A stretch of DNA of 64,000 nt from Mycolicibacterium hassiacum DSM 44199 (GTDB lineage Bacteria > Actinomycetota > Actinomycetes > Mycobacteriales > Mycobacteriaceae). A program made the translations under genes and the position numbers. The stretch is taken from the NCBI RefSeq assembly GCF_900603025.1, contig NZ_LR026975.1, positions 620,001 to 684,000 on the forward strand, read 5' to 3'. The notes below the pieces were generated by a model. The model worked only from the letters and a program-made list of their open reading frames with translations, did not search any database and was not told the DNA's origin. Of this stretch, positions 25,284-35,972 are shown piece after piece. Position 1 is the stretch's first letter. Each line of letters starts with the position of its first letter.

Positions 25284-26762
25284 ATGGCTGACGCCGACTT
25301 CTTCGACGTTCTGATCATCGGCGCGGGCATCTCCGGCATCGGGGCCGCATACCGGATCCACGAGAAGAACCCCCACCTGTCCTACGCCGTGCTGGAGCGC
25401 CGGTCGCGCATCGGCGGCACCTGGGACCTGCACAAATATCCGGGCATCCGGTCCGACAGCGACATCTACACGCTGAGCTTCCCGTTCGAGCCGTGGACCC
25501 GCCCGGAGAACGTCGCCGACGGCGACGCCATCCGCGACTACCTCGAGCAGACCGCGCGCAAACACGGCATCTATCCGCACATCCGGTTCAACACCCGGGT
25601 GCTGTCGGCGGACTGGGACTCGACCACCGACACCTGGACGGTGCACACCGAAGCCGACGGCCGGCCCACCACCTACCGGGGCCGGTTCCTGTTCTTCGGC
25701 ACCGGCTACTACAACTACGACGAGCCGTACCAGCCGGAATTCCCCGGGATGCAGGATTTCCGCGGCGAGATCGTGCACCCGCAGCACTGGCCCGAGGACC
25801 TCGACTACACCGGGAAGAAACTCGTGGTGATCGGCAGCGGGGCGACGGCGGTGAGCATGATCCCGTCGCTGACCGAGAAGGCCGGCCACGTGACGATGCT
25901 GCAGCGGTCACCGACCTACATGCTGTCCGCCAAGCGGATTCACCCGGTGGTGCAGTTCCTGCGCACGGTGCTGCCCGGCCGCATCGGCTACCACGCGGCA
26001 CGGATCTTCAACACGATCTTCACTGTGGGCCTGTACGCCTTCACCCGGGTGGCACCGAGGCTGTCGCGGCGGCTCATCCGCCTGGCGGCGGTGCGCAACC
26101 TGCCGCGGGGCTATCCGGTCGACGTCCACTTCAAGCCGCGCTACAACCCGTGGGATCAGCGGCTGTGCGCGATGCTCGACTACGACTTCTACCGCGCGAT
26201 CGGCGACGGTCGGCTCGACGTGGTGACCGACACCGTCGATCGCTTCGACGAGACCGGGATCGTGCTGACCTCCGGCGAGCACCTCGACGCCGACATCATC
26301 ATCACCGCCACCGGGATCCAGTTGCAGGCGCTCGGCGGCATCGCGCTCAGCGTCGACGGCGAGGAGGTCAAACCGCAGGACCGGTTCGTCTACCGCGAAC
26401 ACCTGCTCGAGGACGTGCCGAACGCGGCGTGGTGCGTGGGCTACATCAACGCGTCGTGGACGCTGCGCGCCGATCTGACCGCACGGTCGTTCGCGAAACT
26501 GTTGGTGTACATGGACGCTCACGGCTACACCCACGCCTATCCGCACCTGGGCGACCAACCGATGCCGGAGAAGCCGGCCTGGAACATCAACGCCGGCTAC
26601 GTCCAGCGCGCCCTGCACGCGCTGCCGAAGTCCGGCACCCGGCATCCGTGGAACGTGCGGCACAACTACGTGCTCGACCTGATCGACCACCTCACCGCAC
26701 CGGTCAACGACGAGCACATGGTGTTCGGCCGGGTGCCCGCGCCGGCCGCCAAGACGGCCTGA
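25284..26762 (+). CDS. Baeyer-Villiger type flavin monooxygenase (EthA/MymA-like)
   Basis: 492-residue FAD/NADPH monooxygenase. The FAD motif is LIIGAGISGIG, followed by GGTWDLHKYPGIRSDSDIYT. The Baeyer-Villiger fingerprint F-x-G-x3-H-x3-W is FRGEIVHPQHWP, the NADPH motif is VVIGSGATAV, and IITATGIQLQALGG comes near the end of the second Rossmann region. It resembles mycobacterial EthA and MymA, which oxidise ketones or fatty-acid-derived compounds and activate thioamide prodrugs; I do not claim orthology to either. A near-perfect AAAGGAGG precedes ATG 25284. It is followed by an NDMA-dependent alcohol dehydrogenase, as in the mymA region of M. tuberculosis. Confidence 0.88.
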   Translation: MADADFFDVLIIGAGISGIGAAYRIHEKNPHLSYAVLERRSRIGGTWDLHKYPGIRSDSDIYTLSFPFEPWTRPENVADGDAIRDYLEQTARKHGIYPHIRFNTRVLSADWDSTTDTWTVHTEADGRPTTYRGRFLFFGTGYYNYDEPYQPEFPGMQDFRGEIVHPQHWPEDLDYTGKKLVVIGSGATAVSMIPSLTEKAGHVTMLQRSPTYMLSAKRIHPVVQFLRTVLPGRIGYHAARIFNTIFTVGLYAFTRVAPRLSRRLIRLAAVRNLPRGYPVDVHFKPRYNPWDQRLCAMLDYDFYRAIGDGRLDVVTDTVDRFDETGIVLTSGEHLDADIIITATGIQLQALGGIALSVDGEEVKPQDRFVYREHLLEDVPNAAWCVGYINASWTLRADLTARSFAKLLVYMDAHGYTHAYPHLGDQPMPEKPAWNINAGYVQRALHALPKSGTRHPWNVRHNYVLDLIDHLTAPVNDEHMVFGRVPAPAAKTA

Positions 26763-26909
26763 CAGCTGCGGTGCGGTAACGCCTGCGCCGCAGCACATTT
26801 CGGTGGCCGGGGCGAGCCGGCCCGGCTGGTGTCTGCCGACGGCGGCGCGCCTTGTCGGCTGCGGCCGAAAGACCCTTGCCACCGGGTGCGGAGGAGTTTA
26901 ATGGACCCT

Positions 26910-26925
26910 GAAGAATCGGTTCTTC
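26910..26925. promoter_or_regulatory. Inverted repeat upstream of the alcohol dehydrogenase
   Basis: GAAGAA-TCGG-TTCTTC is a perfect 6-bp inverted repeat 39 bp before the adh start, in the 202-bp gap after the monooxygenase. It may be an operator; no dedicated regulator is adjacent. Confidence 0.35.
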
Positions 26926-26964
26926 CCGTGCGACCGTGGTCGCTCAGGCGTCAAAGGAGACGAC

Positions 26965-28086
26965 ATGAAGACCAAAGCCGCGGTTCTCTTCGAGTTCGGC
27001 AAGCCCTGGAGCATCGAGGAGGTCGAGCTCGATCCACCCAAAGCGGGTGAGGTGCTGGTGGCCTGGGAGGCCAGCGGGCTGTGCCACTCGGACGAGCATC
27101 TGCGCCTGGGCGATCTCGGCGGTCCGCTGCCCGAGGTCGCGATAATCGGCGGTCACGAGGGCGCCGGACGCGTGGTCGAGGTGGGACCCGGTGTGCAGAA
27201 CCTCAGGGAAGGCGACCACGTGGTGGCGTCGTTCCTGCCCGCCTGCGGCCGGTGCCACTTCTGCGCCACCGGACAGTCGAACCTGTGCGATCTCGGTGCG
27301 CTGCTGATGACCGGAACCCAGACCGACGGCACGTTCCGCCGCCGGATCAACGGCAAGAACGTCGGGGCGATGTGCTTCGTCGGCAGCTTCTCGCAGTACG
27401 GGGCGGTGCCCGAGGCGTCGGTGGTCAAGATCGACGACGATATCCCGCTGTCGCGGGCCTGCCTGCTCGGCTGCGGCATCACCACCGGCTGGGGTTCGGC
27501 GGTCAACACCGCGAAGGCGGGTCCCGGCCAGACCGTGGTGGTGCTGGGCTGCGGCGGCATCGGCAGCGGCGCGATCCAGGGGGCCCGCATCGCCGGCGCC
27601 GAGCACATCGTGGCGGTCGACATCGTTGAGGCCAAGCGTGAGAAGGCCTTGCAGTACGGCGCCACCCACTTCGTCACCTCCATCGAGGAGGCCACCGCGC
27701 TGGTCGCCGACCTGACCCGCGGCGTGATGGCCGACTCGGCGATCCTGTGCGTCGGGGTGCTGCAGGGCGCCATGATCGAACCGGCGCTGAACCTGGTGCG
27801 CAAGGGCGGGGCCGTCGTCATGACCGCGATCGCGCCGCTGACCGAGAACCAGGTGACCATGACGATGGGTGTGGTCACGCTGTTCCAGAAGCGGGTGCTC
27901 GGCAGCCTCTACGGGGAGGCCAATCCGCGGGCCGACATCCCGCGGCTGCTGCGGCTGTACCGCGACGGGCAGCTGATGCTCGACGAGGTCGTCACCGCCG
28001 AGTACCGGCTCGACGAGGTCACCAAGGGGTACGACGATATGCTCGCCGGCCGCAACATCCGCGGCGTCATGATCCACGAGCACTGA
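26965..28086 (+). CDS. NDMA-dependent alcohol dehydrogenase
   Basis: 373-residue zinc alcohol dehydrogenase. The catalytic zinc site is GLCHSDEH plus GGHEGAGRVVEVG; structural zinc cysteines are in CGRCHFCATGQSNLC; the NAD site is VVVLGCGGIGSGAIQGARIA. The sequence MKTKAAVLFEFGKPWSIEEV and overall length are typical of the actinobacterial NDMA-dependent group (adhD/Rv3086-like), which keep the nicotinamide tightly bound and depend on mycofactocin-type carriers. AAAGGAG lies 7 nt before the ATG. It probably oxidises alcohols linked to the preceding monooxygenase. Confidence 0.9.
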   Translation: MKTKAAVLFEFGKPWSIEEVELDPPKAGEVLVAWEASGLCHSDEHLRLGDLGGPLPEVAIIGGHEGAGRVVEVGPGVQNLREGDHVVASFLPACGRCHFCATGQSNLCDLGALLMTGTQTDGTFRRRINGKNVGAMCFVGSFSQYGAVPEASVVKIDDDIPLSRACLLGCGITTGWGSAVNTAKAGPGQTVVVLGCGGIGSGAIQGARIAGAEHIVAVDIVEAKREKALQYGATHFVTSIEEATALVADLTRGVMADSAILCVGVLQGAMIEPALNLVRKGGAVVMTAIAPLTENQVTMTMGVVTLFQKRVLGSLYGEANPRADIPRLLRLYRDGQLMLDEVVTAEYRLDEVTKGYDDMLAGRNIRGVMIHEH

Positions 28087-28093
28087 GGGGTTT

Positions 28094-28130
28094 CCCGGTG
28101 CGCCGGCGCACAATTCGCCGGCGCACCGGG
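28094..28130. terminator. Long perfect hairpin between convergent genes
   Basis: A 15-bp perfect stem (CCCGGTGCGCCGGCG with CGCCGGCGCACCGGG) and a 7-nt loop CACAATT, 8 bp after the adh stop and 39 bp before the end of the Rv3169-like gene. A probable bidirectional terminator; no long T-run follows. Confidence 0.75.
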
Positions 28131-28168
28131 AGAATCGTGCGCCGGGTTCGCGAGTACCGGTCAGCCGG

Positions 28169-29280
28169 TCACGGCGCGACCGACAGCCAGTCGGCGAAAC
28201 CGGACGGGTCGTGGCGGCCGAGCGCCCCGTGCTCGAACAGCCCCCAGCCCTCCACCGAGCGGCCGCTTTCGGTGCAGACGGCGCGCCCGACGTGGTCGAT
28301 CACCCCGAACCCGGCCCGGCCGACGATGGCCGGATCGGTCATGTCGTAGGTGAGTCGTTCGGTGAACTTCTCGCCCTTCCACATGCCGTGCAGCCAGTCC
28401 GGGTCGCCGCCGTAGCCGCCGCCGACGTGGATCGGGACCGGCAGCTTGGATTCGACGTCGAAGTGCACCGGGGTGCCGTCCATCGTGGTCGCGTCGATGG
28501 TGGCCCCGGTCGGGATGCGGGTGCCGGACGCGTAGTGGATCTTCACCCGCGGCCAGCCCAGCTGTTCGACCCGGCCGTCGCGCCACACCCGGGTGCAGTC
28601 GTTGAGGCTGCGGAACCCGGTCGGCTCCTCCTGGATGATCAGGCAGATCGCGAAGTCGTCGAACGCCATCGGCACGTACAGCCACCACATGCCCTCGAAC
28701 GGCGGATCCGCGGGCCGGCCGGCGGGTTCGGGTTCGCCGATCGGGCGGATGCCCCACGACCGGTCGCGGGTGCCGATCCACACCGACGGATCGATGGCGG
28801 TCTCCTCGCCGTCGATCACCAGCGTCCCGCTCCAGGTGCCGACCTGGGCGAACCGTTGTGCGTCCAGGGTGACGCGGGTTCCGGACCGGAGCACGTGGGG
28901 CTGTTCCTGGATCGCGTCGAACAGGCCGGTCCAGGTGATATCCATGGCGATGCCCTCGGTCTCCTCGAGGACCAGGCGCAGCTTGTGCAGCGGTTCGAGG
29001 ACCTCGACGCGGTAACCGAGCACGTGCTGGTTGAGTCGGTCGGAGTCGATCGCGTCCGACAGGTGCACCGCGGTCTGCGTATCGCCCTTGCGTACCAGCA
29101 CGAACGCGTCCTTCACCCCTAGGTTGGGGTAGTAACCGATGCCGGTGATCAGGAAGATGTCGCCGGTGCGGTCGTGGGCGTTGAAGTAGGACCGGTCGTA
29201 GAAATTGCGGTCCGAGGTCCCCGGCCAGGCGATCGGCGCCGGGATCTGGTGGATCGGGTACTCGTCGCTGGGGCCGAGCA

Positions 29281-29281
<1 letters not shown>
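28169..29281 (-). CDS. Rv3169-like conserved protein
   Basis: 370 residues, soluble, rich in Trp and aromatic residues. Typical stretches are MLGPSDEYPIHQIPAPIAWP, IFLITGIGYYPNLGVKDAFV and PPFEGMWWLYVPMAFDDFAI. It belongs to the family that includes M. tuberculosis Rv3169, two-domain beta-rich proteins without an established function, resembling the lipocalin-like hydroxyneurosporene synthase fold in general appearance. Its ATG overlaps the stop of the upstream phosphotransferase gene (TGATG), so the pair form one operon under divergent control with the TetR gene. Confidence 0.82.
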
Positions 29282-30461
<1,180 letters not shown>

Positions 30462-30463
<2 letters not shown>

Positions 30464-31085
30464 GAAAGCAGACCCGTCCTCGGTTGACAAGACCCGCGGT
30501 GCAGGCCCGAAACCGGCCCCGGTGGGCCGGCCCCGGGATCCGCGTATCGACGCTGCCATACTGCGCGCGACGGCGGAGCTGCTTGCCGAAATCGGTTATG
30601 CGAACCTGACGATGGCCGCGGTCGCCGAGCGGGCGGGCACCACCAAGACGGCGCTGTACCGGCGCTGGTCGAGCAAGGCGGAGCTGGTGCACGAAGCCGC
30701 GTTCCCGGCGGTGCCGTCGGCCATTCAGACCCCGCCCGGCGACTTCGCGGCCGACATCCGGGCCATGGTCGCGGCCGCGCGGGATGTGTTCACCAGCCCG
30801 GTGGTGCGCGCCGCGCTACCGGGGCTGATCGCGGACATGGCCGCCGACCCGGAGCTCAACCGGCGGGTGATGGCGCGCTTCGCGGGGGTGTTCGGTGCGG
30901 TGCGCGAGCGGCTGGCGGAGGCGCGCGACCGTGGTGAGGCGCGTGCCGACGTCGACCCGGACCGGTTGGTCGAGGCGATCGGCGGGGCCACCCTGCTGGC
31001 GATGCTGCTGCGGCCGGGCGAGCCGCTGGGGGACGACTGGGTGGATCAGACCACCGCGATCCTCATCCACGGCGCGCTCGCCTGA
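30462..31085 (+). CDS. TetR-family regulator (Rv3167c-like)
   Basis: 207 residues. The N-terminal helix-turn-helix runs RIDAAILRATAELLAEIGYA to LTMAAVAERAGTTKTALYRR (then WSSKAELV), and a ligand-binding domain follows. I take ATG 30462 (MKADPSSVDK); the frame stays open upstream but that part crosses the divergent promoter. It probably represses itself and the Rv3168-Rv3169-like pair through the repeat at 30439-30463. Ligand unknown. Confidence 0.85.
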
Positions 31086-31109
31086 CCGCGGGCGTGGGCG
31101 AGGTGAGGT

Positions 31110-31916
31110 TCACCCGCGGGTGGCGCGAACGACGGCCGTTGCCACCACATTGTTCTCGTCGCCGTCCCGGTGCATCCGGGTCCGCACCAGGACGCTGCCG
31201 CCCGCATCGGCCGCCACCGTGGCGGAGGTGACGAACGGCCCTTTCCTGCCGGCCTTCACGATGCGCAGGTCGAGGCTGTCCACCCGGGCCGCCGGGCCGG
31301 CCGCGTCGCGCGCGGCGGCTTCGGCGGTCACCAGGATCGGGCCGTGGTGCAGCATCAGCCCGCCCAGCTTCGGCGTCAGCGCCTCGATGACATAGCGCCC
31401 GTCGTCTCGGCGCTGCGCCCCGTACGCGGCCGCGAGCGGCGGCAGATCCGGTGAATCGGGCACCCCGGCACCGGGATCGATGTACTCGAAACCCGATCCG
31501 GTGGGGGCGATGACGGTCCAGTCGGCGGTCCCGACGCCCAGAACCCGTCCGGGGTGGTCGGCGTCGACGATGCGCGCCTCGGTGAAGACCTGGCTGCGCG
31601 ACTGCCGCGTGAGCGAACCGTGTACCTCGATCGCGCCGACGCCGGGCGCCGGGCCGGCCAGGTGCACCGCGACATGGGTGAGCGCCAGCTGCCGGTGCCG
31701 GTCCACCGCGATCCCGGCGGTGTCGAGCATCGCGATGGCCACCGGTGCGGCCAGCAGCCCGTCGCCGGAGCGCATATCGCTGCGCACCCGCATCCGGCCC
31801 ACCGCGTCGAAACCCTCGCCGAGGACCGAGCGGCACCCCAGGTAGCGGTAGCTCATCAGCTCGTCGACGGTCTGCGCCCAGACCCCGTACGCCGCGGTGT
31901 CCAACTCGACCCCCAT
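31110..31916 (-). CDS. Double-hotdog thioesterase-like protein
   Basis: 268 residues from ATG 31916 (MGVELDTAAYGVWAQTVDEL). Segments such as GLLAAPVAIAMLDTAGIAVD, LTHVAVHLAGPAPGVGAIEV and SQVFTEARIVDADHPGRVLG look like the first hotdog domain of PaaI-type acyl-CoA thioesterases, and HGPILVTAEAAARDAAG with DSLDLRIVKAGRKGPFVTSA like a second. The frame is open upstream to 32030, but that extension crosses an AT-rich palindromic promoter region and is unlikely to be translated. Its neighbour is a crotonase on the same strand, which suggests acyl-CoA metabolism. Confidence 0.65.
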   Translation of the reverse strand: MGVELDTAAYGVWAQTVDELMSYRYLGCRSVLGEGFDAVGRMRVRSDMRSGDGLLAAPVAIAMLDTAGIAVDRHRQLALTHVAVHLAGPAPGVGAIEVHGSLTRQSRSQVFTEARIVDADHPGRVLGVGTADWTVIAPTGSGFEYIDPGAGVPDSPDLPPLAAAYGAQRRDDGRYVIEALTPKLGGLMLHHGPILVTAEAAARDAAGPAARVDSLDLRIVKAGRKGPFVTSATVAADAGGSVLVRTRMHRDGDENNVVATAVVRATRG

Positions 31917-31924
31917 AGGCCAAA

Positions 31925-31951
31925 GATATCTATACGTATAACGGTATAAGA
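31925..31951. promoter_or_regulatory. AT-rich palindromic promoter/operator of the hotdog gene
   Basis: The stretch contains GATATC (31925-31930), the perfect palindrome TATACGTATA (31931-31940) and a further ACGGTATA. In a roughly 70% GC neighbourhood this is a sharp AT island. It lies 9 bp upstream of the start at 31916 and probably holds both the -10 region and a TetR-type operator. Confidence 0.45.
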
Positions 31952-32044
31952 CATCGCTGCGCTCCGACAGCTGCGCGGTGCGGCGAGCGTGCGAAAAAGT
32001 ACCGGCAAGCGGCGTGTCCGGTGCAAACACGCACGCTCGCGGAA

Positions 32045-32818
32045 CTACTCGTCCGAGATCTGGCGCTTGTTGCGCTCGGAGACGGCCGCGAACAGCTCGC
32101 CGAGTCCGGCGAAGTCACGCTCCTGGGCGAACGCGATCCGCTGTTCGGCCGCCAGCGCCGGGTCGATCACCGCCGCCGCCCCGGCCGTGTAGATCTCCTT
32201 GAGCCCCCGCATCACCGGCCCCGGCACCTCGGCGATCGCGGTGGCCAACTCCACCGCGCGGTCGAGCAACCGGTCGTGGGCGACCACCTCGGTCACCAGC
32301 CCGATCCGCTCGGCGCGGGCCGCGTCAACCACCTCGCCGGTCATCGACAGTCGCCGGGCCATCGCGTGCCCGACCACCTGTGGCAGCCGGGCGGTCATCC
32401 CGCCACCGGGCAGGATGCCGACGCGGGCGTGGGTGTCGGCGAACACCGCGCGTTCGGAGGCGATCAGAAAGTCGCAGCCGAGCGCCATCTCGAGCCCGCC
32501 GGTGAATGTGGCGCCGTTGATCGCCCCGATGATCGGCGTGCGCATCCGCGCCGGCGCGGCGATGCAGTCGTGCGACCGGAACTCCTCGAAGTACGCGGTG
32601 CCGTTGCGCTGGGCCTCCTTGAGGTCCACCCCGGCGCAGAACGCCGGATCGGTGCCGGTGATCACCACCGCGCGCACCGACTCGTCCGCGTCGGCCTCGG
32701 TGAGCGCGTCGAATATCGCCCGAATCAGCGCTCTGCTCAACGCGTTCCGGGCCTCCGGCCGGTTGAGCGTCACCACGCGCACCGGTCCGCGGTCGTCGAC
32801 GACGACGAGGTCGGTCAT
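32045..32818 (-). CDS. Enoyl-CoA hydratase/isomerase family (crotonase) protein
   Basis: 257 residues. The oxyanion hole is seen in ITGTDPAFCAGVDLKEA and NGATFTGGLEMALGCDFLIA. The Glu in GGLEMALGCD matches the first catalytic Glu of enoyl-CoA hydratase, while the second catalytic position (PE in FGQPE of the rat enzyme) reads ADTHARVG here, so the second Glu is absent. It may be an isomerase, a hydrolase or another crotonase rather than a classical hydratase. It lies 23 bp after the nuoN stop on the minus strand, but is transcribed away from the hotdog gene's start only by a gap of about 130 bp; co-transcription is possible. Confidence 0.8.
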   Translation of the reverse strand: MTDLVVVDDRGPVRVVTLNRPEARNALSRALIRAIFDALTEADADESVRAVVITGTDPAFCAGVDLKEAQRNGTAYFEEFRSHDCIAAPARMRTPIIGAINGATFTGGLEMALGCDFLIASERAVFADTHARVGILPGGGMTARLPQVVGHAMARRLSMTGEVVDAARAERIGLVTEVVAHDRLLDRAVELATAIAEVPGPVMRGLKEIYTAGAAAVIDPALAAEQRIAFAQERDFAGLGELFAAVSERNKRQISDE

Positions 32819-32841
32819 GCGCCGACTCTAGCGCGGTGGGC

Positions 32842-34410
32842 TCAGCGCAGGAACTGATCGGCGGTGTTGGCCAGATCCAGCAGCGGCTGCGGCAGCGCCC
32901 CGAGCGCGAACGTCACCACCGCGGTCAACCCGACCACCGCCCCGGTGAAGAAGCTCGGCGTGACGACAGTGGGCGGGCTCTCCGGGGGATCGGTGAAGAA
33001 CATCAGCACGATCACCCGCACGTAGAAGTACGCGGCGATCGCGCTGGCGACCACGCCGACGACCACCAACGGGATCGCCCCGCCCTCGCCGGCGGCCTTG
33101 AACACCGCGAACTTGGCGACGAAGCCGCTGGTCAGGGGGATGCCCGCGAACGCCAGCAGGAACAGCGAGAACACCACGCCGACAATGGGATACCGCCGCC
33201 CCAGGCCGGCCCAGCGGTCGAAGGCGGTGTCCTCCTCGCCCGCGGTGTCGCGTACCAGGCTCACCACGGTGAACGCGCCGACGGTGCTGAATCCGTAGGC
33301 GAACAGATAGAACAGCGTCGCCGACAACCCGGCATCGGTGCCCGCGATCAACCCGGTGAGGATGAAGCCGGTGTGCGCGACGGCCGAATAGCCCAGCATC
33401 CGCTTCACGTCGCTCTGGGTGACCGCGGTGATCGTGCCCACCACCATGGTCAGGATCGCCAGCAGCCACAGCACCGGGCGCCAGTCGGTGCTCAGGCCGG
33501 GCACCGCGACGTAGAACACCCGTAGCATCGCACCGAACGCCGCGATCTTGGTCGCCGCGGCCATGAACGCGGTGATCGGGGTGGGGGCGCCCTGGTAGAC
33601 GTCCGGGATCCAGGAGTGGAACGGCACCGCACCGACCTTGAACGCCACCCCGACCAGCACCAGGGCCGTGCCGATCAGCGCCAGCGAGGTCCTGCCGTCG
33701 CCCGCGGCGACTCGCTCGGCGATGCCGCGCAGGTCGAGCGTGCCGGCGTAGCCGTACAGCATCGCGCTGCCGTACAGGAAGAACGCCGACGAGAACGCGC
33801 CCAGCAGGAAGTACTTCAACGCCGCTTCCTGCGACAGCAGCCGACGCCGGCGGGCCAGCCCGCACAGCAGATACAGCGGCAGCGACAACACCTCCAGCGC
33901 GATGAACATCGTCAGCAGGTCGTCGGACGCCGGGAACAGCAGCATCCCGCCGACGGCGAACATGGTCAGCGGGAACACCTCGGTCTGGATCGTGCCCGCC
34001 TTGGCGGCCACCTGTTCGGCGACCGTGCCCGGGATCGTCGACGCCTGCGGGGTGAACGCCTCCAGGCCGGGCGCGCCGCCCTCGGGGTTGCCGCCGATCT
34101 GCCGTTCGGCGATCAACAGGATGCCCAGCACCGCGACCACCAGGACGGTGGCCTGCAGGAACAGTGCCGGCCGGTCGACGACCACCGCGCCCATCACCGC
34201 GGAGCGGCCCGGGTCGGGCAGATCGCGCGCCACCACCACGGTGGCGATGAGCGCGGCGACGAGACCGCCGAGGGCCAGCGCCACCTGGGTGGTGTAGCGG
34301 TGCGCCCGCGACATGACCGCTTCGACGAGCACGCCGAGGATCGCCGCCCCGAACACGATGAGCATCGGGGAGACGAGGCCGTATTCGACGGTGGGGGTGG
34401 GCAGGTTCAT
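32842..34410 (-). CDS. nuoN: NADH-quinone oxidoreductase subunit N
   Basis: 522-residue antiporter-like membrane subunit of complex I with about 14 helices. Typical segments are LLTMFIALEVLSLPLYLLCG, SEAALKYFLLGAFSSAFFLYG-type sequence (SQEAALKYFLLGAFSSAFFL), HSWIPDVYQGAPTPITAFMA with the conserved Lys in the following AATKIAAF, and KRMLGYSAVAHTGF. It is the last gene of the nuo operon. Its ATG overlaps the nuoM stop (ATGA). Confidence 0.97.
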   Translation of the reverse strand: MNLPTPTVEYGLVSPMLIVFGAAILGVLVEAVMSRAHRYTTQVALALGGLVAALIATVVVARDLPDPGRSAVMGAVVVDRPALFLQATVLVVAVLGILLIAERQIGGNPEGGAPGLEAFTPQASTIPGTVAEQVAAKAGTIQTEVFPLTMFAVGGMLLFPASDDLLTMFIALEVLSLPLYLLCGLARRRRLLSQEAALKYFLLGAFSSAFFLYGSAMLYGYAGTLDLRGIAERVAAGDGRTSLALIGTALVLVGVAFKVGAVPFHSWIPDVYQGAPTPITAFMAAATKIAAFGAMLRVFYVAVPGLSTDWRPVLWLLAILTMVVGTITAVTQSDVKRMLGYSAVAHTGFILTGLIAGTDAGLSATLFYLFAYGFSTVGAFTVVSLVRDTAGEEDTAFDRWAGLGRRYPIVGVVFSLFLLAFAGIPLTSGFVAKFAVFKAAGEGGAIPLVVVGVVASAIAAYFYVRVIVLMFFTDPPESPPTVVTPSFFTGAVVGLTAVVTFALGALPQPLLDLANTADQFLR

Positions 34411-35972
34411 CGGGTCGGCCCTTCCGCCATCTGGGGTACCGGGTCAGGCTGGTCGATGGTGGTCAGCGTGTGGGTGACCGCCGGGTTGATGACGTCCAGT
34501 GCGGGCTTGGGGTAGATGCCCAACACGATCAGCAGCGCGATCAGCGGTGCCACCACGACGATCTCGCGGGGCACCAGGTCGCGGATCCGGTCGTTGCCGA
34601 CCTTGACCGGCCCGCCCATCATGCGCTGGTAGGTCCACAGGATGTAGATCGCCGAGAGCACCAGCGCGGTCGAGGCGAACACCGCGAGCACCGGGTACCG
34701 GGTGAAAGTGCCGATCAGCACGAGGAATTCGCTGATGAACGGTGACAGCCCGGGCAGCGACAACGTCGCCAGACCGGCCACCAGGAAGGTGCCCGCGAGC
34801 ACCGGCGCGACCTTCTGCACCCCGCCGTAGGCGGCGATCAGGCGGCTGCCCTGCCGCGACACCAGGAACCCGGCGATCAGGAACAGCGCGGCGGTGGACA
34901 GGCCGTGGTTGACCATGTACAGCGTCGACCCGGACTGGCCCTGGCTGGTCATCACGAAGATGCCCAGGATGATGAAGCCGAAGTGGGAGATCGACGTGTA
35001 GGCGATCAGCCGCATCACGTCGGCCTGGCCGATCGCCACCAGTGCGCCGTAGACGATGCCGATCACCGCCAGCGTGATGATCAGCGGCCGGAAGTACGCC
35101 GAGGAGTCGGGGAACAACTGCAGGCAGTAGCGCAGCATGCCGAAGGTCCCGACCTTGTCCATCACCGCCATCATCAGCACCGCGCTGGCCGGGGTGGCCT
35201 GCACGGCGGCGTCGGGCAGCCAGCGGTGGAACGGCCACAGCGGCGCCTTGATCGCGAACGCGAACATGAATCCGCCGAACAGCAGATGCGCCACCGCCGG
35301 GTTGACGACGAACGCGCCGGACGACACCGCGGCGGCGATCGCCCGGAAATCGAAGGTGCCCGGCTCGAAGGCGTTGCTCTGCGCGGTGACGACGTACAGC
35401 CCGATCACCGCGGCGAGCATGATCAGCCCGCCGAACAGGTTGTACAGCAGGAACTTCACCGCCGCCTTGGACCGCCCGGCGCCGCCGAACCCGCCGATCA
35501 GGAAGTACATCGGGATCAGCATCGCCTCGAAGAACACGTAGAACAGCAGCACGTCGAGGGCGACCAGCGACATCAGCACCATGGCCTCGACGGCCAGCGT
35601 CAACGCGAAGTAGGCGTGGACCGACCGGCCGCGCCAGGAGACCTGATCGGCGACGTCGTTCCAGCCGGCGACCAGCAGCAGCGGCACCAGCACCGCGGTG
35701 AGCGCGACGATCGCCAGCGCGATGCCGTCCAGGCCCAGGATGTAGCCGGTGCCGAAGGACGGGATCCAGCGGTAGTTCTCGACGAACTGGTACGGCTCGC
35801 CGCCCGGCTCGAACTGCACGAGCAGGACCACCGTGATCGCCAGCACCACCAGCGAGACCGCCAGGGCCAGCCATTTGGCCAGATTGCGCAGCGCTGCCGG
35901 CAGCAGGATCACGATCGCGCCGCCGACCGCCGGTACGGCCCACAGCAGCGTCAGCCACGGAAACGACGTCAC
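34407..35972 (-). CDS. nuoM: NADH-quinone oxidoreductase subunit M
   Basis: 521-residue antiporter-like complex I subunit. The conserved helix Glu is in [19 protein letters not shown], and Lys/His-containing channel segments include [20 protein letters not shown] and [21 protein letters not shown] place the start at GTG 35972, which overlaps the nuoL stop as GTGA; a GTG one codon upstream is also possible. The longer open frame reaching 36344 lies inside nuoL and is not a real extension. Confidence 0.96.
   Translation of the reverse strand: MTSFPWLTLLWAVPAVGGAIVILLPAALRNLAKWLALAVSLVVLAITVVLLVQFEPGGEPYQFVENYRWIPSFGTGYILGLDGIALAIVALTAVLVPLLLVAGWNDVADQVSWRGRSVHAYFALTLAVEAMVLMSLVALDVLLFYVFFEAMLIPMYFLIGGFGGAGRSKAAVKFLLYNLFGGLIMLAAVIGLYVVTAQSNAFEPGTFDFRAIAAAVSSGAFVVNPAVAHLLFGGFMFAFAIKAPLWPFHRWLPDAAVQATPASAVLMMAVMDKVGTFGMLRYCLQLFPDSSAYFRPLIITLAVIGIVYGALVAIGQADVMRLIAYTSISHFGFIILGIFVMTSQGQSGSTLYMVNHGLSTAALFLIAGFLVSRQGSRLIAAYGGVQKVAPVLAGTFLVAGLATLSLPGLSPFISEFLVLIGTFTRYPVLAVFASTALVLSAIYILWTYQRMMGGPVKVGNDRIRDLVPREIVVVAPLIALLIVLGIYPKPALDVINPAVTHTLTTIDQPDPVPQMAEGPTR

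Noticed and set aside
32021..32857. Plus-strand frame of 278 codons antisense to the crotonase
   Set aside because: Shadow of a well-supported gene; no family resemblance.
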